Shown: piece after piece, positions 9,319 to 15,981 of the stretch
Layout: each line of letters begins with the position of its first letter
Numbering within the stretch: position 1 is the first letter of the stretch
Program-made: the position numbers and the translations under genes
The notes under the pieces: generated by a model
What the model saw: the letters and a program-made list of their open reading frames with translations, nothing else
Database searches by the model: none
What the model was told of the DNA's origin: nothing
Source of the DNA: Armatimonadota bacterium
Lineage (GTDB): Bacteria > Armatimonadota > Fimbriimonadia > Fimbriimonadales > Fimbriimonadaceae
NCBI GenBank assembly: GCA_018268355.1
Contig: JAFDWR010000002.1
Coordinates: 186,001-250,000 of the forward strand
Direction of reading: 5' to 3'
Length of the DNA: 64,000 nucleotides

Positions 9319-10287
9319 ATGAGTCTTCGAATTGGGATCATCGGGTGTGGCGGCTTTGCACGCTACCGCCTTGGAAACTTGTTGCGGGTCAAAGACATCG
9401 AGGTTGTCGCCCTCGTTGATCCCAGTTCAGAACAGATTGCGCTCATGCGGGAGCAGCATGAGCCGGTGGCCCTCGCCCGAGACTTTGCCCGGCTCGAAGA
9501 TGTGTCGGCGGGCTCGCTCGATGCGGTGATCATCAACACGCCTCACTCGGACCACTGCGACCAGATCTGCTTTGCCTTTCAACAGGGTTGGCACGTGCTT
9601 TGCGAAAAGCCGCTTGTCGATACGCTCGACGAGTTCCAGGCGATCTGCAAGGCGCGAGATGCGGCCGGGAAGATCGGCATGGTGAGCTATCAGCGGCACT
9701 TTGACGCGATGTTTCGCACCATCCGCCAGCGAATTCGGGACGGCCATGCGGGCCAGATTTCCGTGCTCAGCGCGTTCCTTGCCCAGAACTGGAAGCAGCT
9801 CACGATGGGATCGTGGCGACAGGACCCCTCGGTTTCGAGGGGTGGCATGTTCCACGACAGCGGTAGCCATATGGTCGACGCCCTGCTCTTTTGTTCGGGC
9901 GAAGTCCCGAAGACGGTGTCGGGTCGGTTCGACTCTAGGGGCACCAAGGTCGAGATTGATGGCTCGATCAGCTTCCTTACCGACAATGGCGCGCTCGGCA
10001 CGATCAGCATCGCGGGTGCGGCGGCGGGTTGGGTGGAGGAGATCACCATTGTTGGCGAACTCGAGTCTTACTTCGTTCGCGAAGGCAAGCTGACGATCAA
10101 GGATGAGGCGGGGCGAATCGTTCCGTTTGACCTGCTCGATGGCTCCAGTCCCGACGAGGCCTTCGTCCATGCCATCGCAAAGGGTGGCCCCAACGATGCC
10201 GAATTTGAATCCGCGCTGGGCGTGATCAAGCTCACCGAAGCCGCCTATCTAAGCCACGAGCGTGGTGGCCAGCCGGTGACTATTTAA
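9319..10287 (+). CDS. Gfo/Idh/MocA-family NAD(P)-dependent oxidoreductase
   Basis: 322 residues. The N-terminal Rossmann fold shows GIIGCGGFARYRLGNLL as the dinucleotide loop. The family signature CEKPL lies at about residue 96. A C-terminal alpha/beta domain contains the usual His-bearing region (FHDSGSHMVDALLF). Relatives oxidise or isomerise sugars, inositols or amino-sugar nucleotides; the substrate cannot be told from this sequence. It follows the small secreted protein closely, and its 3' end overlaps the convergent gene by 8 bases, leaving no room for a separate terminator. Confidence 0.85.
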   Translation: MSLRIGIIGCGGFARYRLGNLLRVKDIEVVALVDPSSEQIALMREQHEPVALARDFARLEDVSAGSLDAVIINTPHSDHCDQICFAFQQGWHVLCEKPLVDTLDEFQAICKARDAAGKIGMVSYQRHFDAMFRTIRQRIRDGHAGQISVLSAFLAQNWKQLTMGSWRQDPSVSRGGMFHDSGSHMVDALLFCSGEVPKTVSGRFDSRGTKVEIDGSISFLTDNGALGTISIAGAAAGWVEEITIVGELESYFVREGKLTIKDEAGRIVPFDLLDGSSPDEAFVHAIAKGGPNDAEFESALGVIKLTEAAYLSHERGGQPVTI

Positions 10288-11488
10288 GCCAGGTCCAGCT
10301 GTCGATCGCGCGGTCCATGTCCTTCACCGACTCTTCGAACGCCTCGTTCGTCGAGCCAACGGTGAGGACCACTGCCTGACCATTCTTCAGGGCGAGGATC
10401 ACGCCGCTCTTGCCGGGCACATTACCCGGAAGGGTGATCGTGCCGAACAGCAACTTGCACATCTCGGTGCCAAGCTTCTGGTCGGTGACCGATTGCACCT
10501 TGAATCCGGTTGAGCCCTCATTCAGGATCTTCTTCGCGTTCTCGGCGAACTGATCCAGCGTGATTCCTTCGGCGGCGGTGACCACGCGAAGGTCCATGAT
10601 CCCGGAGTTCTCGCCGTCGGGGTGCTCCCACTGGACGCTGCTGTCGTTGGAAACCTTGAACTTCCAGTTGGCGGGCGGGAAGAACTTGAAGGATCGGTCG
10701 CCCGCAAAGTACCAACCGTCCTCGATGCTGCCGACCTGGGCCACTGGCGTTGGGGAGGGCGTCGGCGACGGCATCGACGTTTGAGTCGGGCTGACCGTCG
10801 GGGTGGGTCCCGCCGAGTTCGTCGGCGTGGGTTGGCCTCCTCCGGTCGCCGTCGTGGTCGCGGCGGCATTGCCCTTGGGCCGCAAGAAGAAGATGCCACC
10901 GCCGATGACGACAAGAGCGATAACGGCCGCAATGACCGGCGTCGCGCTCTTCGCCGCCGGTGCCGGCGTCGGCATCACAACGGGGGCAAACTCGCGCTGC
11001 GGCGGAACCGGGTTTTGCTGGATGGGCGCGGGCGGAACCGGACTTGTGGGCGTCGGCGGAATCGGGTCGGAATATGGGGTGGACGGAACGACGGTCGGCG
11101 CCGCGTAAGGCGGCTCGGAGGAGGTCACGTTCGGGACCACCGATTCGCCGGGGAGGTTCGCGGGAGGCGCGCTCACCGCAAAGTGGACTTCAATCCCGAT
11201 CGCGGCGGCCCAGGTTTCCACCGCCCAGTTGGCGGCATCTTCGGCAAGACCGGTTTCCTCGCGGAGTCGAACGGAAAGACGGTCGGCGGTGATCGCGATG
11301 GGTCCGCTCGAAGACTTCAAGTCCTGGGGGACGCCCGCCCGAAGGGCACTCATGAGAAGGTTGATCTCGCGCCGATGCTGCCCGGCAAGGTCCTTCAACA
11401 AGCCCTGGACCTTGGCAGGGTCGTCAATGACGTCCATCCCGTATTGCTGGACGATCTTGGCTAACGTTTCGCGGACTTGGTTCTCCAT
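10280..11488 (-). CDS. Single-TM protein: cytoplasmic helical domain, Pro/Thr linker, DcrB/PsbP-like outer domain
   Basis: 402 residues. Residues 1-105 form an all-helical domain (LAKIVQQYG..., LMSALRAGVP, LREETGLAEDAANWAVETWAAAIG), a type seen fused to many membrane or sensor proteins. A Pro-rich linker leads to a TM helix near 175-195 (VIAAVIALVVIGGGIFFL). A second Pro/Thr/Ser linker follows, then a ~145-residue domain (GWYFAGDRSFKFFPPANWKF...) that resembles the DcrB/PsbP (Mog1) fold. Likely topology is N-terminus in and C-terminal domain in the periplasm. The role is unknown. Upstream of the start there is only a short gap to the methyltransferase gene end. Confidence 0.55.
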   Translation of the reverse strand: MENQVRETLAKIVQQYGMDVIDDPAKVQGLLKDLAGQHRREINLLMSALRAGVPQDLKSSSGPIAITADRLSVRLREETGLAEDAANWAVETWAAAIGIEVHFAVSAPPANLPGESVVPNVTSSEPPYAAPTVVPSTPYSDPIPPTPTSPVPPAPIQQNPVPPQREFAPVVMPTPAPAAKSATPVIAAVIALVVIGGGIFFLRPKGNAAATTTATGGGQPTPTNSAGPTPTVSPTQTSMPSPTPSPTPVAQVGSIEDGWYFAGDRSFKFFPPANWKFKVSNDSSVQWEHPDGENSGIMDLRVVTAAEGITLDQFAENAKKILNEGSTGFKVQSVTDQKLGTEMCKLLFGTITLPGNVPGKSGVILALKNGQAVVLTVGSTNEAFEESVKDMDRAIDSWTWLK

Positions 11489-11518
11489 GAGGCTCTAGTT
11501 CGGTTCAGCTTAGCACCT

Positions 11519-12289
11519 TTAGGGCTTTCGCGCGGAGATGAACAGCCGGCGGAAGGTGAAGAGGAACGGCTTTTGGTCGGGAAGGATGCTGAGAAGGCGG
11601 CTGGAATAGGCAGCCATGAACTCCGCGAAGTCCTCGGCGTTCATCTCGCGCTCGTAGTGAGTCAGGAACGTTCCGCGAACCCATTCGATCACTGCGGTTC
11701 GGTCTTCTAGGTGGTGCATGTAGACCTTGAGGAAAACGTTGATGTCTTCAAGACCGAGGGTGTCAAGGAACTCGGCGTAGCCTTCGGGCGAGAGGACATT
11801 GCTGTCGATCTTGTTCGGCGCGTAGTGGCTGAACCGGGGATCGGATTCGAGTTCGTAGGCCACGGACTGGCTGGGGTGGCTGCCATTATTGGGAATTTGG
11901 TGGACGATTTGGCCGCCGGACTTCAGTGCGCGGTGCATCTTGCGGAAAAGCGAGCCATGGTCGGGGACCCATTGCAGCGCGGCGTTGCTCGTGATCAGGT
12001 CCCACTCTTCGTCGCCCTCGAACTCGAGGATATCAGCGTTGCGGAAGCTGAGACCCGGCGCGCTCGGCACCTTGGCGAGCATGTTCTCTGAGTTGTCGAT
12101 CCCGACGGTTTCCGCGAAGGCACCCTGGCTATGGAGCAGAAGCGTCATCGCACCGGGTCCGCAGCCGAGGTCGATCGCTCGACCGCCCTTGGGCAGATCG
12201 ACGAGCTTCAGGAGGTCAAAAAATGGCTGGCTTCGCTCGTTGCGAAACTTCTCGTACTGGCCTAAATTCCAGGTGTCCCGACCCTTCAT
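11519..12289 (-). CDS. tam: Trans-aconitate 2-methyltransferase-like class I SAM methyltransferase
   Basis: 256 residues. The start (MKGRDTWNLGQYEKFRNER) matches the Tam pattern of a W...Y.kF...R opening. The SAM-binding motif is IDLGCGPGAMTLLL. ITSNAALQWVPDH is typical of the Tam/BioC group. Tam methylates trans-aconitate, a by-product of the aconitase reaction. This assignment rests on overall resemblance and could equally be another small-acid methyltransferase. I chose the ATG at 12289 over one 29 codons upstream because the upstream stretch is unlike the family and overlaps the neighbouring gene. It is the last gene of an apparent trxB-metallopeptidase-tam unit. Confidence 0.7.
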   Translation of the reverse strand: MKGRDTWNLGQYEKFRNERSQPFFDLLKLVDLPKGGRAIDLGCGPGAMTLLLHSQGAFAETVGIDNSENMLAKVPSAPGLSFRNADILEFEGDEEWDLITSNAALQWVPDHGSLFRKMHRALKSGGQIVHQIPNNGSHPSQSVAYELESDPRFSHYAPNKIDSNVLSPEGYAEFLDTLGLEDINVFLKVYMHHLEDRTAVIEWVRGTFLTHYEREMNAEDFAEFMAAYSSRLLSILPDQKPFLFTFRRLFISARKP

Positions 12290-12300
12290 CGCCCGCAAGC

Positions 12301-13323
12301 TTACCGAGTCGTTGCGCCGTCTGGCGACTCGGGAATCGCAATGATTCCTTTCGGTCCCGGCTGGACCTTCGCCCATTTGCCGCTACGGCTCAGGATCTTT
12401 CCACTTGTGAGCTTGCCCTTTCCGAGCGGCAGCCAAACCGGGCCAGGTTGGGCGGGGCGAACATCCACCCGTTCCAGCTCGCCGAACGCGAGTTCAAGGC
12501 CGCCAAAGTAGTCGGTTGACTTCGTTCCACCGAGGACGAGGCTGCGGGCAAAGATCGACCTCGGAAAGGTGGCATACGCCCAAAGCACCCTGGCGTGGTA
12601 GGCCCGCATCGCCTTGGCGGTGGTGCCTTTGAGGCTGGCGGGCTTCGGCTCGACTTGGTTGGCTTCCTTTACCAGCGGGTCCACTTCGCGGCTGACCCAG
12701 CGATCGAGCGAGGCGGGTTCGACGCCAAACAGGTCGGCGGAAGGCCACGCGCCGCTCCGCAACTTCTCTTGGGTCATCTTCAGATACAGCTTTTCGCCGA
12801 GGTAGCCGTTCGCCCAATCTTCGGGCTCGCGGTAGCCGCCCACCGCAGGAAGCGAGGCATGACCGAATTCGTGGGCGATCTCGCGCAGCCACTCGACCTT
12901 GTCGGTCAGCGACCCCACGTCGTAAACGAGGATCACGTTCGCGGTGACAGGACGGCCGTCGTCGTCAAAGTCGCCAGCCAATCGCTGCTCGCCGCCGCTC
13001 GGACCGCCTTGGCAAAGGTAGACGTCCACCTTGCCGCCCGAATCGGGTGACAGTCGGAGTCGAAGGGCGCCGCTGGAAAGCTCATAGAGCCGCAGGAGGA
13101 ACCGCGCGGTGGCCATGGCATGGCCAACCTCGGGCTTTTCCTGGGCGAAGACCCGAAACCGGACCACGCCGTCCACGCGACAGGTGATCTGGGTCGAAAA
13201 CTGTGGCTTGGCGTCGCCGACCTGGACCGGGCAGACCTTTGGCGTGGCGAGCGGGAACGGCTCCACCTGGACGGTGGCGCTCCCCTGCTTCATGGCCAAA
13301 AGGGTCAGAACCGCGGCGAGCAT
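12301..13323 (-). CDS. Putative secreted zinc metallopeptidase (HEFGH motif)
   Basis: 340 residues with a short hydrophobic leader (MLAAVLTLLA) likely serving as a signal peptide. The zincin motif HEFGH occupies residues 151-155 (LREIAHEFGHASLP). The downstream EPEDWANGYLGEKLYL segment offers candidate third zinc ligands (Glu/Asp). An N-terminal beta-rich part (CRVDGVVRFRVFAQEK) precedes it. A DFDDDGRP stretch could bind calcium. The motif is good evidence for a metal-dependent peptidase fold, but I cannot assign a family. It starts 5 bases after the trxB stop, so it is probably co-transcribed with trxB. Confidence 0.55.
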   Translation of the reverse strand: MLAAVLTLLAMKQGSATVQVEPFPLATPKVCPVQVGDAKPQFSTQITCRVDGVVRFRVFAQEKPEVGHAMATARFLLRLYELSSGALRLRLSPDSGGKVDVYLCQGGPSGGEQRLAGDFDDDGRPVTANVILVYDVGSLTDKVEWLREIAHEFGHASLPAVGGYREPEDWANGYLGEKLYLKMTQEKLRSGAWPSADLFGVEPASLDRWVSREVDPLVKEANQVEPKPASLKGTTAKAMRAYHARVLWAYATFPRSIFARSLVLGGTKSTDYFGGLELAFGELERVDVRPAQPGPVWLPLGKGKLTSGKILSRSGKWAKVQPGPKGIIAIPESPDGATTR

Positions 13324-13328
13324 CGACC

Positions 13329-14264
13329 TTATCCGTGGTTGGCTTCGATCCAGCGCTCGGCGTCAATGGCGGCCATGCATCCGGTGCCTGCCGCGGTGAC
13401 CGCTTGGCGATAAACGCTGTCGGCAACGTCGCCCGCCGCAAAGACGCCGGGGATGTTGGTCGCCGTGCTGCCGGGTTGGACCTTCAGGTAGCCGACATCA
13501 TCCATGTCGAGGAGTCCCTTAAAGAGCGAGCTGTTTGGCTGGTGGCCGATGGCGATAAAAACGCCGTCGATCGGCATCTCTTCCTTCTTCTCGGTCTTCA
13601 GGTTCAAAAGGGTGACGCCGGTGACCTTCTTGAACGGCTCCATCTGGCCGTGAATGTCCTCAAGAACGGTGTCGGTGATGACCTCAATCTTCGGATTGGC
13701 CATGACGCAGTCGAGCATGATCTTGCTCGCACGGAAGCTGTCTCGACGGTGGACCAAGTAGACCTTTTCGCAGTGCTTGGTGAGGTAGTTCGCCTCTTCC
13801 ATCGCGGTGTCACCGCCGCCAACCACGATGACCTTTTTGCCTCGGAAGAAGAATCCGTCGCAGGTGGCGCATGCGCTCACGCCGAAGCCGCCGAAGGTCA
13901 CTTCCCCTTCGAGGCCCAGCCACTTTGCGCTTGCGCCAGTGGCCACAATGATCGCCTTTGCCTCGTGCCAAGTCTCGCCAACGCGAACGCGGAAGGGCTT
14001 GCCACTGAAGTCGACCTCGTCGACCATGACGTCGTGGATCACGGTGCCGAACCGTTCGGCTTGCTCGCGGAACATCGCCATCATCTCGGGACCCATGATG
14101 CCCTTCGGGAATCCGGGGTAGTTCTCCACATCGGTGGTGATCATGAGTTGGCCGCCGGGTTGGAGGCCGGAGAACATCACCGGCTTCAGGTCAGCGCGAG
14201 CCGCATAGATGGCGGCGGTGTATCCGGCAGGTCCAGAGCCGATGATAATGACGTCGTTTAGCAT
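13329..14264 (-). CDS. trxB: Thioredoxin reductase
   Basis: 311 residues, standard length for low-molecular-weight thioredoxin reductase. The FAD-binding GxGPAGYTAAIYAARA is at the N-terminus. The redox-active CATC disulfide is at Cys132/Cys135, and an NADPH-binding VVGGGDTAMEEA motif follows it. The C-terminal FAD motif is PGVFAAGDVADSVYRQA. It reduces thioredoxin with NADPH in the cytoplasm. The 5' region is unusual: an inverted repeat 10 bases upstream of the ATG, then a three-way-junction-like element and a 29-codon small ORF further upstream. Two genes follow closely in the same direction. Confidence 0.95.
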   Translation of the reverse strand: MLNDVIIIGSGPAGYTAAIYAARADLKPVMFSGLQPGGQLMITTDVENYPGFPKGIMGPEMMAMFREQAERFGTVIHDVMVDEVDFSGKPFRVRVGETWHEAKAIIVATGASAKWLGLEGEVTFGGFGVSACATCDGFFFRGKKVIVVGGGDTAMEEANYLTKHCEKVYLVHRRDSFRASKIMLDCVMANPKIEVITDTVLEDIHGQMEPFKKVTGVTLLNLKTEKKEEMPIDGVFIAIGHQPNSSLFKGLLDMDDVGYLKVQPGSTATNIPGVFAAGDVADSVYRQAVTAAGTGCMAAIDAERWIEANHG

Positions 14265-14273
14265 AGAAAACTC

Positions 14274-14290
14274 GGTAGCTTGATGCTACC
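14274..14290 (-). promoter_or_regulatory. Inverted repeat just upstream of trxB
   Basis: GGTAGC-TTGAT-GCTACC is a perfect 6-bp inverted repeat with a 5-base spacer, ending 10 bases before the trxB start. On the transcribed strand it is followed by GAGTTTTCT. It could be an operator (for example redox control) or a small 5'-UTR stem-loop. Confidence 0.4.
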
Positions 14291-14356
14291 AAACCTGTTT
14301 AACGTCCGACCATGGGGAGATGTCACCCAGTCTTTCCGCCATGTCCAGAAATGAGG

Positions 14357-14397
14357 AACCCCCGGGCTGCGAGCAGCACCGAGGGCCTTCGGGGGTT
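14357..14397 (-). other. Structured RNA/terminator-like element between a small ORF and trxB
   Basis: The ends AACCCCCG and CGGGGGTT pair perfectly (8 bp). Inside, CCGA..TCGG and GCTG-CTCG-CAGC can form two small hairpins, giving a three-way junction. Read leftward it follows the 29-codon ORF and precedes trxB by about 90 bases, with no strong U-run after it. It may be the terminator of the small transcript, or part of a leader that controls trxB. Read rightward it is followed by TTTT, but no gene ends there. Confidence 0.45.
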
Positions 14398-14435
14398 TTG
14401 GGTTGGCTGGAGGGTTATGGGATCGGGTGAAAAAC

Positions 14436-14525
14436 CTAGACGGGAACGTCGTAGTCTTTGAGCAAAGCGAACGCTCCCACAAGCGATGCGATTGCTGCGA
14501 CTGCCATTGCTATGGTGAATAACAT
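14436..14525 (-). CDS. 29-residue hydrophobic small protein
   Basis: The ATG at 14525 is preceded by a strong Shine-Dalgarno (AAGGAGAGGAG, 8 bases of spacing), one of the best ribosome sites in the window. The ORF encodes MLFTIAMAVAAIASLVGAFA and then a short polar tail ending KDYDVPV. This is one TM helix with a charged C-terminal tail. It is short but the ribosome site and composition argue for translation. It lies upstream of trxB, separated by a structured element, so it could be a small membrane protein or a leader peptide. No family is recognised. Confidence 0.5.
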   Translation of the reverse strand: MLFTIAMAVAAIASLVGAFALLKDYDVPV

Positions 14526-14748
14526 GTTCTGTACTCCTCTCCTTCAATCCGGCTGATTCCAATCGAATCAAGCCTTACATGAAGGGATATTGGAGGAACA
14601 CGATTTTTCCTTCCCCGCAATTGAGCCTGCCCCGGCGAAGTCAGGATGGTTTACCGTTGGTACCGTTACTGGCTCGCAAATAGGTTTGCCGGGAAGATTT
14701 GAACCTCGTCCCCCGTGGATTGCGAGGAACGAGATTCGAACCCAGAAT
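14526..14748. other. Non-coding stretch
   Basis: This stretch contains the ribosome site of the 29-codon ORF at its left end. The rest shows no convincing gene, repeat or RNA. Two T-arm-like motifs near 14690-14745 do not fold into tRNAs. Confidence 0.4.
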
Positions 14749-15231
14749 TTACGGTTGGACGTCGATCATCCGCTCGGCGGTGGTCTCACTAGTGGTTCGA
14801 TTGAGCGCGCGAATGTCGCGCATTCGATTGCCTTCGTGGACGAATCGCTTGATCGTCCAAGTGTTGTCCGCGCCCGCTTTGGTCATGCCACAAACGAACT
14901 TATCGATCTTTAGAACGACGATCTCGCCCTCCTTGGCCTTGCCCCTGAACAGGTTGTCTCCAACTTTAATGCTCCCGCCGGTCGCGGGTTCATCCATCGT
15001 GAAGGCGACCTCTCCCGCGGGCACCGGCGTCGGGGTGATCGACGGTGAGGGTTGCGCGGGTGCACTCGCAGCGGGTGAAGGCGCCGCTCCAGCCATGGCC
15101 ATATCGCTGTCCTCCTTGGGCTTGTGCAAGAACCAGCTGATGACGGCGGCGGCAAGAAGCAGGAGTAGGCCAACCAACTTCCGGAAATCATGCCGCTTCC
15201 ACTCGTCTTGATGAATGCGATAGCGAGTCAT
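14749..15231 (-). CDS. Membrane-anchored protein with Pro/Ala linker, unknown function
   Basis: 160 residues. A basic N-terminus (MTRYRIHQDEWKRHDFRK) is followed by one TM helix (LVGLLLLLAAAVISWFL), a Ser/Ala/Pro-rich linker and a ~75-residue beta-rich outer domain. That domain has two cognate strands (GEVAFTMDEP, GDNLFRGKAKEGEIVVLKI), a single Cys, and resembles a small Ig/BON-like sandwich. Its start overlaps the stop of the upstream helix-hairpin-helix gene by one base (TAATG), which implies translational coupling and a shared role. Confidence 0.6.
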   Translation of the reverse strand: MTRYRIHQDEWKRHDFRKLVGLLLLLAAAVISWFLHKPKEDSDMAMAGAAPSPAASAPAQPSPSITPTPVPAGEVAFTMDEPATGGSIKVGDNLFRGKAKEGEIVVLKIDKFVCGMTKAGADNTWTIKRFVHEGNRMRDIRALNRTTSETTAERMIDVQP

Positions 15232-15760
15232 TACTTCCCTCGCTTGGCGAATTCAGCAGATTCCGCAATCCACTTGTCAGGTTCGATCCTCTGCCAATTC
15301 TGAGGCTTGATGATCTCCGTAATCTTCGCGGGACTCGTTGCCGCCAGTTGGGCAAAGGTAAAGATGCCCGCATCATAGAGCTTTCGCTCGAAGACGGGTC
15401 CGATGCCGTCAATCTCTTCCAGATCATCGCGGACGTCTCCGGTGGATGGGAGCTGCGCACGAACGGTGCCGAGTTCGGCCTTTGCCGAAGCAAAGGCGGC
15501 GTTCACCGCTTCTAGCTCGCCTCGAAGCTGGGCGATGGTGTCGTTCGCACCGTTCAGCTTTAAGTTGAGCGCCTCCCGCTCACCCTGACACGCGTCGAGT
15601 TTGGCCTGAAGGCCGGAATCAACGTTCACCGAGGCGGCTGCGGACGAGCTTGCGCCGTCAATTTTTCGGTAGATGGGTTTGTCGATGAGGAACCATTGCC
15701 CAGCCCAGCCCAGCCAACAGCACCACCAACGAGACCGGCAGTAACAGGATCGATAGCCAT
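15231..15760 (-). CDS. Helix-hairpin-helix membrane protein, frameshifted near its N-terminus
   Basis: Starting at the ATG at 15760 the frame reads MAIDPVTAGLVGGAVGWAG, a good TM helix, and then runs out of frame into a stop. The downstream frame continues as QWFLIDKPIYRK, then a Ser/Ala linker, a coiled coil (LDACQGEREALNLKLNGAND...) and a C-terminal helix-hairpin-helix module (DDLEEIDGIGPVFERKLYDAG) of the DUF4332 type, which may bind DNA or protein. The two frames join exactly if one copy of a 5-base repeat (CCCAG on the plus strand) is removed. This is either a real inactivating or phase-switching indel, or a sequence error. The 3' end overlaps the next gene start by one base. Confidence 0.55.
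15699..15715. repeat. Pentanucleotide tandem repeat (CCCAG)x3
   Basis: Three perfect CCCAG units plus CC lie at the exact point where the reading frame of the helix-hairpin-helix gene is lost. Going from three to two units restores the frame. Confidence 0.8.
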
Positions 15761-15872
15761 GGTTTGGGATATCACGAAACGGGCCGGTACCCAATAGAAT
15801 TGCTTGAGAAAGGCCTCTTGGCGTTTGAAGTTTGCGCGTGACCCCTAATAGGGCGATAAATCTTGCCTCCAG

Positions 15873-15911
15873 CTTGCAATTCGCCTTCCAACTGCTGGGT
15901 GGTATTGCAAG
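15873..15911. promoter_or_regulatory. Inverted repeat upstream of the metH-like gene
   Basis: CTTGCAAT at 15873-15880 and ATTGCAAG at 15904-15911 are perfect inverted arms with a 23-base spacer, in the divergent intergenic region. They could be an operator pair or a stem-loop. It does not match a cobalamin or SAM riboswitch that I recognise. Confidence 0.35.
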
Positions 15912-15920
15912 ACCACAAAA

Positions 15921-15933
15921 TGACCTGAGGTCA
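15921..15933. promoter_or_regulatory. Palindromic operator-like site TGACCT-G-AGGTCA
   Basis: A perfect 6-bp inverted repeat with a one-base centre lies 37 bases before the -10-like element of the metH-like gene. Its size and symmetry suit a dimeric repressor. Confidence 0.4.
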
Positions 15934-15969
15934 AGAGCCAAACCAGAGTATTGGCCCCTCGCCGACCGA

Positions 15970-15975
15970 TAAAAT
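15970..15975 (+). promoter_or_regulatory. -10 element (TAAAAT) for a leaderless metH-like transcript
   Basis: TAAAAT ends 6 bases before the ATG at 15982. No Shine-Dalgarno and no clear -35 are seen. Confidence 0.45.
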
Positions 15976-15981
15976 GGTGAT

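Noticed and set aside
14680-14760. Two tRNA 3'-end-like T-arm motifs on the minus strand
   Set aside because: Neither has a matching 5' acceptor, D-arm or anticodon stem at the right distance. They look like chance or degenerate matches.
14590-14913. Plus-strand open frame upstream of the membrane-anchored gene
   Set aside because: It overlaps the supported minus-strand gene at 14749-15231 and has no ribosome site or recognisable domain.
15761-15981. Cobalamin or SAM riboswitch before the MetH-like gene
   Set aside because: No match to either consensus; the region shows only inverted repeats and a leaderless -10 element.
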